Assembly: GCA_017646305.1 (NCBI GenBank)
Contig: JAGCMR010000065.1
Location: 1-7,745 of the forward strand
Source: Spirochaetaceae bacterium
GTDB lineage: Bacteria > Spirochaetota > Spirochaetia > Treponematales > Treponemataceae
DNA length: 7,745 nt
Direction of reading: 5' to 3'
The position numbers and the translations under genes were made by a program. Below the pieces are notes generated by a model. The model was given only the letters and a program-made list of their open reading frames with translations. It was not told where the DNA came from and searched no databases. Below are positions 1 to 5,170 of the stretch, piece by piece; within the stretch, counting starts at the first letter, position 1, and each line of letters opens with the position of its first letter.

Positions 1-4
1 CACG

Positions 5-43
5 CTAATTAGATTTTTTAAGATTCTCTTAATTTTCAATTAG
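5..43 (+). other. AT-rich imperfect hairpin in the leader of the first gene
   Basis: Two nested inverted repeats can be read here: CTAATT (5-10) with AATTAG (38-43), and TTAAGA (18-23) with TCTTAA (27-32) around a 3-nt loop. The two stems are separated by unpaired stretches of 7 and 5 nt. No T-run follows, so it does not look like a terminator. It ends 7 nt before the Shine-Dalgarno sequence AGGAG at 51-55. It could be a leader structure or an operator, or chance pairing in AT-rich DNA. No convincing promoter can be assigned in the first 60 bases. Confidence 0.25.
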
Positions 44-61
44 CCCATAGAGGAGTTTTGA

Positions 62-1144
62 ATGAAACGAATAGCTCTCTGTAGCGTACTTCTTCTTGTC
101 AGTGGTGTGCTGGCCTTTGCCCAGGCTGATTTGCAGCCCTTTGCTAATGTTAAGCTGAATAAGTCTGAGTCAATTACTCTCAAGCAGTTGAAAAACCGAG
201 TGGAGTCCTACAAATTGCAGACAGGGATGGCCTCTTTTACCGTTGAGCAGAAAAAAGAAATTCTTGATGCGATGATAGATGAGATGCTTGTTGTTCAGGC
301 TGCACAGAAGGCTGGTATGAATGTTACTGACTCTGAAGTTAACGAGTACTTTCTTGACAATATGGCTCAGCAAATTGGCCAGAAGCTTACAGAAGCTCAG
401 CTGGCTCAAATTATTAAGCAGCAAACAGGTATGTCTCTTGATCAGTACATCAAGGCCCAGGTGGGTATGACTCTTAGTGAGTACAAGGCATACATGAAAA
501 ATCAGCTTTTGGTAAGTCGCTACATTCTTTCACAGAAGCAAAGTGAATTGTCCTCCATTGTTCCCACTGATAGTGATATTCGTGCTTTTTACGAGATGAA
601 TAAGGCTTCCTTTGTGCAAAATGATATTCTTAAGCTGTTTTTGGTGCTTGTTCCCAAGGGAAAGGACGAAAAGGCTGCACAAAAGAAGATTACTTCCATC
701 TACGAGGAAATCAAGAGTAAAAAGACCACTCCCGATAAGCTGAAGGCTGCCCAAAAGGCTGATGCTAGCTATCAGGCTGGGGATTTGTATGTAAGTAAGA
801 ATACTCAGGCCGCTCAGCAGTTGGGTATTACCTATCAGGTGCTGATGGATTTATTTACCAAAAACGTGGACTATGTTTCTGAAATTACATCCACTGCTGA
901 TGATTTTCAGTTCTACATTATCCGCAACAAGTACGGTGCCAAGATGCTTGAGCTCAGTGATGTGGTTCAGCCAGATTCCACTGTGACCATTTATGAGTAT
1001 ATTCGTCAGAATTTAACTGCACAGCAGCAGAATCAGTATATGGCTCAGGCCGCTCAGGATCTTACCATGGAGTTGCGTACTTCAAGCAATTTCCAGATGG
1101 TAAAGACAGGTTCTGCCTTGGATAAATTGCTGGAAAATTGGTAG
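62..1144 (+). CDS. SurA-like periplasmic chaperone / parvulin-type peptidyl-prolyl isomerase family protein
   Basis: The product has 360 residues. The ATG follows AGGAG (51-55) with 6 nt spacing. Residues 1-20 form a signal peptide: MKR, then a hydrophobic core, then AFA before the likely cleavage point, so the mature protein should be in the periplasm. Residues about 45-155 are helical and fit the SurA N-terminal chaperone domain, including the stretch EILDAMIDEMLVVQAAQKAG. Residues about 185-290 look like a divergent parvulin fold (LKLFLVLVPKG at its first strand, FYIIRNKYG near its end). The usual parvulin signatures such as the RHILV-type strand with a conserved His are not evident, so isomerase activity is uncertain and a pure chaperone role is possible. 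SurA-family proteins bind unfolded outer-membrane proteins. The gene is the first complete one of a run with nusB, 6 nt downstream. The family call is fairly sure; the enzymatic call is not. Confidence 0.82.
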   Translation: MKRIALCSVLLLVSGVLAFAQADLQPFANVKLNKSESITLKQLKNRVESYKLQTGMASFTVEQKKEILDAMIDEMLVVQAAQKAGMNVTDSEVNEYFLDNMAQQIGQKLTEAQLAQIIKQQTGMSLDQYIKAQVGMTLSEYKAYMKNQLLVSRYILSQKQSELSSIVPTDSDIRAFYEMNKASFVQNDILKLFLVLVPKGKDEKAAQKKITSIYEEIKSKKTTPDKLKAAQKADASYQAGDLYVSKNTQAAQQLGITYQVLMDLFTKNVDYVSEITSTADDFQFYIIRNKYGAKMLELSDVVQPDSTVTIYEYIRQNLTAQQQNQYMAQAAQDLTMELRTSSNFQMVKTGSALDKLLENW

Positions 1145-1150
1145 GACAAC

Positions 1151-1600
1151 GTGGCACGGAGAAAGGGACGGATTTTAGCCTTCCAGGCATTGTTTTCCTG
1201 GGATATGGGCAATAAAGATGTGGCATCCTTGATGGATTTTCCTTGGGTTCATGCTTTTGGACAGGAAGGTTCTCAAGGAGATGCTGAAGAAGCTCCAGTT
1301 CAACCAAATGAAAGCGAAACCTTCGCTCGGTTGCTGGTGGCTGGAACTATAGAGCATATTGAAGAAATTGATGCACTGATTAGGAAGCATCTTGATTCAT
1401 GGGAATTCCAAAGAATCAATAAGGTTGATTTGGCTATTTTGAGAATTAGTGTGTATCCACTATTATATCAAAAGGACTTACATCCTTCCATCGTCATTAA
1501 CGAGGCGGTGGATATTTCTAAGGAATACGGTTCAGACGATTCTTTTAAATTTGTAAATGCTGTTCTTGATAATATTAAAAAAGAGCTTGGAGGGAAGTAG
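1151..1600 (+). CDS. nusB: Transcription antitermination factor NusB
   Basis: The product has 149 residues, the usual size for NusB. NusB binds boxA RNA together with ribosomal protein S10 (NusE) and supports antitermination, chiefly of rRNA operons, in the cytoplasm. Family landmarks are visible: the basic N-terminus with ARRKGRILAFQALFSWD (helix 1, RNA-contact side), NKVDLAILRISVYPLLY at about 90-106, and the C-terminal block VINEAVDISKEYGSDDSFKFVNAVLDNI. The start is GTG. The next internal Met (residue 19) would remove the conserved first helix, so GTG is preferred. Its ribosome site is weak (AGGA at 1143-1146, 4 nt before the start) and overlaps the upstream stop codon, which suggests translational coupling. 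An acidic, low-complexity linker (about residues 36-55) between the helices varies between species. Confidence 0.95.
   Translation: MARRKGRILAFQALFSWDMGNKDVASLMDFPWVHAFGQEGSQGDAEEAPVQPNESETFARLLVAGTIEHIEEIDALIRKHLDSWEFQRINKVDLAILRISVYPLLYQKDLHPSIVINEAVDISKEYGSDDSFKFVNAVLDNIKKELGGK
1589..1594 (+). promoter_or_regulatory. Ribosome binding site that sets the lipoprotein start
   Basis: GGAGGG lies inside the last codons of nusB and sits 7 nt before ATG 1602. An upstream in-frame candidate start at 1557 has no comparable site and would put 15 extra residues before the lipoprotein signal peptide, so 1602 is the better start. Confidence 0.8.
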
Positions 1601-1601
1601 T

Positions 1602-3356
1602 ATGATAAAGAAGGGAAGTTGTTTTGTTATTTGTTGTATGATTTTCCTTCTTGCTTCCTGTGGCCTCAAAAAGGAGGCCTTGTCTTTTAATGCCCTTTTG
1701 GAAGCAGCTGACCTTCATATCACTACTGGTGATTCTAGTTCTGCAACAAAGGTTCTAAAATCTGCACGGGATTCTGCACAAAGTCCCCTGCAGTTTTTAG
1801 GGGTTTATAAAAGACAGATTAAAATAGGTAACATTAAAGAGGCTGAAAAAACCTTAAAGGCTGGTATACGAGCCCATTCTGAAAATACAGATTTGAAGGC
1901 TGTTTACAGCTGGTTCTTATATGAGAATGATTCTTTGTCTCAAGCAAAAAGTCAAGGAAAGAAATTAGCCGGTTCAAAATATGCTTCCTTGCTCTCCCAA
2001 TTTCAGTTGGAGGAGGCTGGAGAAAAAACCTCTGTTGATTATTTGTCTGAAGATTTTGCTTCAATTTACGCTTCTGCCTACCTTTCCACCCAAAATGATA
2101 AGTGGCTTCAAAATGCTGCGGTGGTTTGTGCTGCCACAGGAGATTTTCAACAGGCCTTAGAATATGGTAAGGCTGCAAATCTTTCTGATCCCTTATTTTG
2201 GGCCTATGCAGCCTATGACGGAAAAAAATATACTGATGCCTTAAATTACTTGAGCTTGCTAGGAACGAGTCGTTCTGCTGAGTCTTTGTTGTTAGCTTCT
2301 GATATTCACACCATTTTAGGCGATGTGGATAGAGGACGACGTGTTCGTGAAGCTTTGATTGCTCAAGGTGCAACGGAATTACCTGTTCAGCTGTATTTAA
2401 ACGGAGCAAAGGATGCTCGAAAGACAAATGATTTGATTCAAGAGGCTGTGGCTTTGAATCGACTTTTGGAGTTGTATCCCGATAACGAAGAAGGTTTGGG
2501 AGCCTTGATGGAAATGGCCCTGCGAGTACAACAGGTGCCAGAAGAAAATAATCTTGCAAAGGCTTTGCGTGAAACAAAGCTTCGATCCGCTGGTATGATT
2601 GCTTATGATATGCTTCCTAAAACCACTCCAGCCCAGGTTTTGGATTTATTGGATGCTTCGCACCAAAGAACTAATTCTGCTTATACTGCAGCCCTTGCTT
2701 TTACCTATAGCATTAGTCCAGAAGTGAATCCTAACATGACAAAGGAAGAAAAAGAAGCTGCTCTGTGGCTTTTGCTAGAGGCTTATAGTGGTGGAACTGC
2801 TGAGAATAGTGAAAAGCTGGTGGAGGCACTTGTTCCAGCCCTTATTTCCTTGGGTTATCAGGAGGAAGCACGGCGTGTGTTCGATGCTTCTTTAACAAGT
2901 CGTTTTGAAAGTGCTGATTACAAGGAATTGCAGGATACGCTTTCTGTAAAAGAATGTGAATGTGCAGCTTATTTTTCTGTGGTGGGAGCTGGTGGTGCAA
3001 TAGATATTGCTCTGGCACAGAAGCTGTTTGAATCTTTGCTAGCAGATCAAAGTCTCCGTTATCCAAAGCTTGCTTCTACAAATAGCTATGAGGTAGAAAT
3101 CCCTGTTTTGATTAATCTTGGGGAGATTTACGCTGGAACAGGAAAATTCAGTGAGGCATGGGATGTGTATACTCAAGCGACAGGGCTTGCTGCTACTGCT
3201 GAGGAAAAGGCTGATATATTGTATCGTTTAGCATGGCTTCAGTATCAAACAGGCTTTACTGATGAGTCTAAATTATCCTTGGAAAGCTGCCTAAAATATA
3301 ATCCTTATCATCAGGATGCAAAAATCATGCAGATTCGTGCTCCTAGAACAAGGTAA
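1602..3356 (+). CDS. TPR-repeat lipoprotein, hypothetical
   Basis: The product has 584 residues from ATG 1602. The N-terminus is MIKKGSCFVI, a hydrophobic core, then LLAS-C, a lipobox with Cys20 as the predicted lipidation site, so the protein should be membrane-anchored and exported. The rest is almost wholly helical. Helix pairs of TPR type are seen at about 30-65 and 66-100 (including IKIGNIKEAEKTLKAGI) and most clearly at about 498-531 and 537-570 (LGEIYAGTGKFSEAWDVY; LAWLQYQTGFTDESKLSLESCLKYNP). The middle contains further degenerate repeats. TPR lipoproteins usually act as scaffolds for envelope complexes, but no specific partner can be named. The gene starts 1 nt after the nusB stop and is probably co-transcribed with nusB and the SurA-like gene. 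Together with the latter it may serve the cell envelope; this is inference from context. A strong terminator follows. Confidence 0.8.
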   Translation: MIKKGSCFVICCMIFLLASCGLKKEALSFNALLEAADLHITTGDSSSATKVLKSARDSAQSPLQFLGVYKRQIKIGNIKEAEKTLKAGIRAHSENTDLKAVYSWFLYENDSLSQAKSQGKKLAGSKYASLLSQFQLEEAGEKTSVDYLSEDFASIYASAYLSTQNDKWLQNAAVVCAATGDFQQALEYGKAANLSDPLFWAYAAYDGKKYTDALNYLSLLGTSRSAESLLLASDIHTILGDVDRGRRVREALIAQGATELPVQLYLNGAKDARKTNDLIQEAVALNRLLELYPDNEEGLGALMEMALRVQQVPEENNLAKALRETKLRSAGMIAYDMLPKTTPAQVLDLLDASHQRTNSAYTAALAFTYSISPEVNPNMTKEEKEAALWLLLEAYSGGTAENSEKLVEALVPALISLGYQEEARRVFDASLTSRFESADYKELQDTLSVKECECAAYFSVVGAGGAIDIALAQKLFESLLADQSLRYPKLASTNSYEVEIPVLINLGEIYAGTGKFSEAWDVYTQATGLAATAEEKADILYRLAWLQYQTGFTDESKLSLESCLKYNPYHQDAKIMQIRAPRTR

Positions 3357-3367
3357 CACTGATTTTG

Positions 3368-3432
3368 AAAAAAAAAGCCATTGCAACAGAGGACTGTATA
3401 AAATCCTTTGTGGCAATGGCCTTTATTTTTTT
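3368..3432. terminator. Bidirectional rho-independent terminator between the lipoprotein gene and groES
   Basis: The left arm 3377-3393 pairs with the right arm 3404-3420: GCCATTGC with GCAATGGC, then one A/G mismatch, then ACAGAGGA with TCCTTTGT (one G.U pair on the + transcript), around a 10-nt loop. It is flanked by nine A residues (3368-3376) on the left and by CTTTATTTTTTT (3421-3432) on the right. U-tracts therefore follow the hairpin in transcripts from both strands. It lies 11 nt after the lipoprotein stop and 6 nt after the groES stop, so it can serve both convergent genes. Confidence 0.92.
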
Positions 3433-3438
3433 AGGTTC

Positions 3439-3705
3439 TTACTTGATGATGGCGATAATGTCGTCAGCCTTCAAAATCAAGTGATCCTCACCATCAATCT
3501 TGATGTTTGTACCGGAGTACTTATCGTACATAATCCGATCTCCATCCTTTACCTTGATTTTTTCCTTGTCATCTCCAACTGCAATTACAACAGCAACCTG
3601 AGTCTTTTCCTGGGCTGTGTCGGGAATAATGATTCCACTGGCAGTTTTGGACTCTGTCTTTTCTGTTTTTACCAAAACACGATCCGCTAAAGGGATAACC
3701 TTCAT
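3439..3705 (-). CDS. groES: Co-chaperonin GroES (Cpn10)
   Basis: The product has 88 residues, slightly under the usual 94-97. GroES forms the heptameric lid of the GroEL folding chamber in the cytoplasm. The N-terminal signature MKVIPLADRVLVK is clear. The mobile loop that contacts GroEL lies at about 16-32 and includes the hydrophobic GIIIP motif. The roof hairpin and the second half (VKDGDRIMYDKYSGTNIKIDGEDHLILKADDIIAII) match the family. ATG is preceded by GGAGGA (3712-3717) with 6 nt spacing. groEL is not next to it: the gene downstream is convergent and the one upstream is divergent. Separate groES and groEL loci are known in spirochaetes. No CIRCE (HrcA operator) inverted repeat is seen upstream. 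Confidence 0.97.
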   Translation of the reverse strand: MKVIPLADRVLVKTEKTESKTASGIIIPDTAQEKTQVAVVIAVGDDKEKIKVKDGDRIMYDKYSGTNIKIDGEDHLILKADDIIAIIK

Positions 3706-3744
3706 ATACTGTCCTCCATAGGATTTTAGCTATTTATATTATAA

Positions 3745-3773
3745 AATATACGTACAAATGCACCCTTCGTCAA
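3745..3773 (-). promoter_or_regulatory. Predicted sigma-70-type promoter of groES
   Basis: On the minus strand TTGACG (3773-3768) is followed by exactly 17 nt and then TATATT (3750-3745). These match the -35 and -10 consensus at 5/6 and 5/6. The predicted start is near 3738, giving a leader of about 33 nt that carries the GGAGGA ribosome site. An alternative -10, TATAAT, lies slightly downstream but would be spaced 24 nt from this -35. The call is from consensus matching only. Confidence 0.65.
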
Positions 3774-3803
3774 GAAAATCAAGGAAATATATTTTAGGAA
3801 AAA

Positions 3804-3900
3804 TGTATCAAAAGAACTCACAAAAGCTTGGTTATAGTGTGATTGGGTCAAAATGATTCAATGATGGTAGGAAAATAGGATACTGTGTCAAAATGATGCA
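3804..3900 (+). repeat. Three 17-bp imperfect palindromes at exact 40-bp spacing, candidate activator-binding array
   Basis: The copies are TGTATCAAAAGAACTCA (3804-3820), TGGGTCAAAATGATTCA (3844-3860) and TGTGTCAAAATGATGCA (3884-3900). Copies 2 and 3 share 15 of 17 bases and fit TG-NN-TCA-AAA-TGA-NN-CA, which has dyad symmetry. Copy 1 keeps the left half and the terminal CA. The 23-bp spacers between copies are not conserved, so this is not a simple tandem duplication. A further half-match (TGANNCA, right half) lies at 3926-3942. Centres are about 304, 264 and 224 bp upstream of the predicted sigma-54 start site, the range used by enhancer-binding proteins. They could also act on groES. An alternative is a relic of an IS21-type end, which can carry similar spaced repeats. 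Confidence 0.6.
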
Positions 3901-3985
3901 TTTTTTTTTACAGAAAAAAGGTGAAGGTAAATTTTTGACTCACCAACTTCTAAAAATATAGTAATTTTTACCTCCTATCGGCAAG

Positions 3986-4019
3986 TTTTTTTATCTTTTT
4001 TTGAAATAAATTTTATTTT
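3986..4019. other. Phased T-tracts, possible intrinsic DNA bend
   Basis: Two runs of seven T start at 3986 and 3996, 10 bp apart. They are followed by AAATTTTATTTT with T4 runs at 4011 and 4016. In-phase A/T tracts bend DNA. This segment lies between the palindrome array and the sigma-54 promoter, where a bend could help looping by a bound activator. No clear IHF consensus is seen. Confidence 0.35.
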
Positions 4020-4088
4020 ATGAAAATATCTCTTTATATAATAAGTAAATATAAATAAACATTAAAAAGATATAATTTTTATTTAAAG

Positions 4089-4105
4089 TTGGCACGATAT
4101 TTGCT
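4089..4105 (+). promoter_or_regulatory. Sigma-54 (RpoN) -24/-12 promoter of the sigma factor gene
   Basis: The sequence TTGGCACGATATTTGCT matches the sigma-54 consensus YTGGCACGRNNNTTGCW at every defined position. The invariant GG (4091-4092) and GC (4103-4104) are separated by the required 10 nt. The predicted start is near 4116, leaving a leader of about 80 nt before ATG 4196. Sigma-54 promoters need an ATP-driven enhancer-binding activator, and a candidate binding array lies upstream. A competing reading is a sigma-70 promoter with TTGGCA (4089-4094) as -35, 17 nt, and TATATA (4112-4117) as a weaker -10; the two could also overlap. Confidence 0.82.
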
Positions 4106-4129
4106 TTAATATATATAGAATGATTGAGT

Positions 4130-4162
4130 AAAAGGTTTGAATGGTTGGTTTTCAATCCTTTT
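4130..4162 (+). other. Stem-loop in the 5' leader of the sigma factor mRNA
   Basis: AAAAGG-T-TTGAA (4130-4141) pairs with TTCAA-T-CCTTTT (4151-4162): 11 pairs around one T.T mismatch, with a 9-nt loop TGGTTGGTT. No T-run follows directly, so it is not an obvious terminator. It ends 20 nt before the GGAGG ribosome site. It may affect mRNA stability or translation, or be a target for a regulatory RNA or protein; nothing in the sequence decides between these. Confidence 0.45.
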
Positions 4163-4182
4163 ATAGTGACTTGTTCTTGTTT

Positions 4183-4187
4183 GGAGG
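4183..4187 (+). promoter_or_regulatory. Ribosome binding site that sets the sigma factor start
   Basis: GGAGG sits 8 nt (all T) before ATG 4196. The open frame reaches upstream to a TTG at 4124, but that codon is only about 8 nt from the predicted transcription start, lacks a ribosome site, and would add 24 residues unlike any sigma factor. ATG 4196 is the start. Confidence 0.88.
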
Positions 4188-4195
4188 TTTTTTTT

Positions 4196-5056
4196 ATGAG
4201 AACAACAAGCTTTTTGATGAATTCTGATGATAATATTCTTTCAATGTACTTGAAGGAAATAAATAAAATCCCGCTGTTGACTCGGGAAGAAGAAGTTGAG
4301 TTGGCAACAAAGGCAGCCGAAGGTGATAAGGCTGCAAAGGACAAGATTGTTCAGGCAAACCTGCGGTTTGTGGTAAATGTAGCAAAAAAATATCAAAACC
4401 ATGGCCTTGATTTGGTGGATTTGATTAGCGAGGGCAATATTGGCCTTATGACAGCTATTGAACGCTTTGACGTTTCCAAGGGCTACCACTTTATTTCCTA
4501 TGCCGTGTGGTGGATTCGCCAGGCAATATTGAAGGCTATCTGTGAAAAGTCTCGCATGATTCGTCTGCCCTTGAACCGAGCTAACGAGCTAGTTCAGATT
4601 GAGCAGGCTCGTAAGGCTATTACAGCAGACAAGAGCGAAGAAGAAGAGATGACCCAGGTTGCAGAAATGCTTGGAATGTCCAACCAGCTAGTGCGGGATC
4701 TTATTAATATTTCTCGTGATATGGTTTCTCTTGATGCACCCATGGGCAATGGAGATGATTCATCAGTTTCTCTGGGAGACAATACAGTCGATACTCGCTA
4801 TCAGTCTCCAGAAGATGCTGCCATGGAAAGTGTTATGCAGGATGAGCTGGAAAATGCTCTTGCAACTTTGTCCATGAAAGAGGCTCAAATTTTGCGGTAT
4901 CGCTTTGGTTTGAGCGGTAACAAATCCATGTCCTTGAAGGAAGTGGGAGACAAGTTCAATTTGACAAAGGAACGTATCCGCCAGATTGAAAAGAAGGCTA
5001 TCCGCCGTTTGCAAACTTCAAACTATGTGGATCGATTGGAAGCCTTTGTAGCATAA
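4196..5056 (+). CDS. RNA polymerase sigma factor, sigma-70 family (RpoD/RpoS type, group 1-2)
   Basis: The product has 286 residues and directs RNA polymerase to a promoter class. Visible in order: region 1.2 (about 11-43, NILSMYLKEINKIPLLTREEE); region 2 (about 54-124, with NLRFVVNVAKKY, DLVDLISEGNIGLMTAIERFD and the -10 recognition/melting segment ISYAVWWIRQAILKAI); region 3 (about 130-205); and region 4 (about 218-273) with the -35-binding helix-turn-helix SLKEVGDKFNLTKERIRQIEKKAIRRL. Region 1.1 and the large non-conserved domain of housekeeping RpoD are absent, and the length is close to RpoS-type factors. It is therefore probably an alternative factor rather than the main sigma, though assignment between RpoS and a small RpoD is not certain and no symbol is given. 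Its promoter is a predicted sigma-54 type, implying an RpoN-controlled cascade. It is transcribed away from groES and converges with recG. Confidence 0.93.
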   Translation: MRTTSFLMNSDDNILSMYLKEINKIPLLTREEEVELATKAAEGDKAAKDKIVQANLRFVVNVAKKYQNHGLDLVDLISEGNIGLMTAIERFDVSKGYHFISYAVWWIRQAILKAICEKSRMIRLPLNRANELVQIEQARKAITADKSEEEEMTQVAEMLGMSNQLVRDLINISRDMVSLDAPMGNGDDSSVSLGDNTVDTRYQSPEDAAMESVMQDELENALATLSMKEAQILRYRFGLSGNKSMSLKEVGDKFNLTKERIRQIEKKAIRRLQTSNYVDRLEAFVA

Positions 5057-5073
5057 GGTCTCTTGAAACGCTG

Positions 5074-5122
5074 CTTTAGCCAGTTAATATTTATAAGCTC
5101 TATGCAGTTGTTTTGGTTAAAG
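5074..5122 (+). other. Weak long-loop inverted repeat after the sigma factor gene
   Basis: CTTTAGCCA (5074-5082) can pair with TGGTTAAAG (5114-5122), with one G.U pair, across a 31-nt loop in the 3' untranslated part of the sigma mRNA. It has no T-run and lies before the much stronger terminator. It may be part of a structured 3' end or mere chance. Confidence 0.2.
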
Positions 5123-5135
5123 TTTATTGAATAAG

Positions 5136-5170
5136 TGGCAGGAAGGAGTCATCTTTCCTGCCATTTTATT
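5136..5170. terminator. Rho-independent terminator between the sigma factor gene and recG
   Basis: TGGCAGGAAGGA (5136-5147) pairs with TCTTTCCTGCCA (5152-5163) around the tetraloop GTCA: 12 pairs including one G.U. On the + strand TTTTATT follows directly, so it is a good terminator for the sigma factor gene. On the minus strand it begins 2 nt after the recG stop codon, but the following bases (CTTATTCAATAAAC) are less U-rich, so termination of recG here is plausible but weaker. Confidence 0.88.

Larger units (their letters stand above)
3706..4195. other. 490-bp divergent control region between groES and the sigma factor gene, no credible gene
   Basis: No ORF here has a plausible protein and ribosome site; short open frames are low-complexity and AT-rich. 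From left to right the region holds the groES ribosome site and promoter, three 17-bp palindrome-like repeats at 40-bp period (3804-3900), a run of nine T (3901-3909), a weak GGTGA/TCACC inverted repeat (3920-3924 and 3940-3944), a strongly AT-rich stretch with phased T-tracts (about 3945-4088), a sigma-54 promoter (4089-4105) and a leader hairpin (4130-4162). The length and density of signals suggest that the sigma factor gene is elaborately controlled. Confidence 0.7.

Noticed and set aside
1557..1601. Lipoprotein start at 1557 inside nusB
   Set aside because: ATG 1602 has a strong ribosome site and begins directly with a standard lipoprotein signal peptide; the longer form would bury it.
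1834..2577. 247-residue minus strand ORF inside the lipoprotein gene
   Set aside because: It is a shadow frame rich in His, Gln and Pro with no ribosome site; the + strand has a signal peptide and TPR pattern.
3316..3690. 124-residue + strand ORF over groES
   Set aside because: It is antisense to the clearly coding groES and crosses the terminator hairpin; its translation resembles no protein.
3901..3909. Run of nine T as a phase-variable tract
   Set aside because: It is not within a coding region or between promoter elements, and similar runs are common in this AT-rich stretch; a single sequence cannot show length variation.
3804..3923. CRISPR array or simple tandem repeat
   Set aside because: Only three short repeats with non-identical copies and 23-bp spacers, no cas genes nearby; the position upstream of a sigma-54 promoter favours binding sites.
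3804..3942. IS21-type insertion sequence end as the source of the repeats
   Set aside because: Ends of such elements can carry spaced repeats of similar look, but no transposase, no matching opposite end and no target duplication are visible. It is kept only as an alternative to a regulator array.
4124..4195. N-terminal extension of the sigma factor from TTG 4124
   Set aside because: It has no ribosome site, lies about 8 nt from the predicted transcription start, and encodes residues unlike sigma factors. ATG 4196 has GGAGG at good spacing.
4018..4344. 108-residue minus strand ORF crossing the sigma factor promoter
   Set aside because: Its composition is that of AT-rich non-coding DNA and it overlaps conserved sigma factor codons; no ribosome site.
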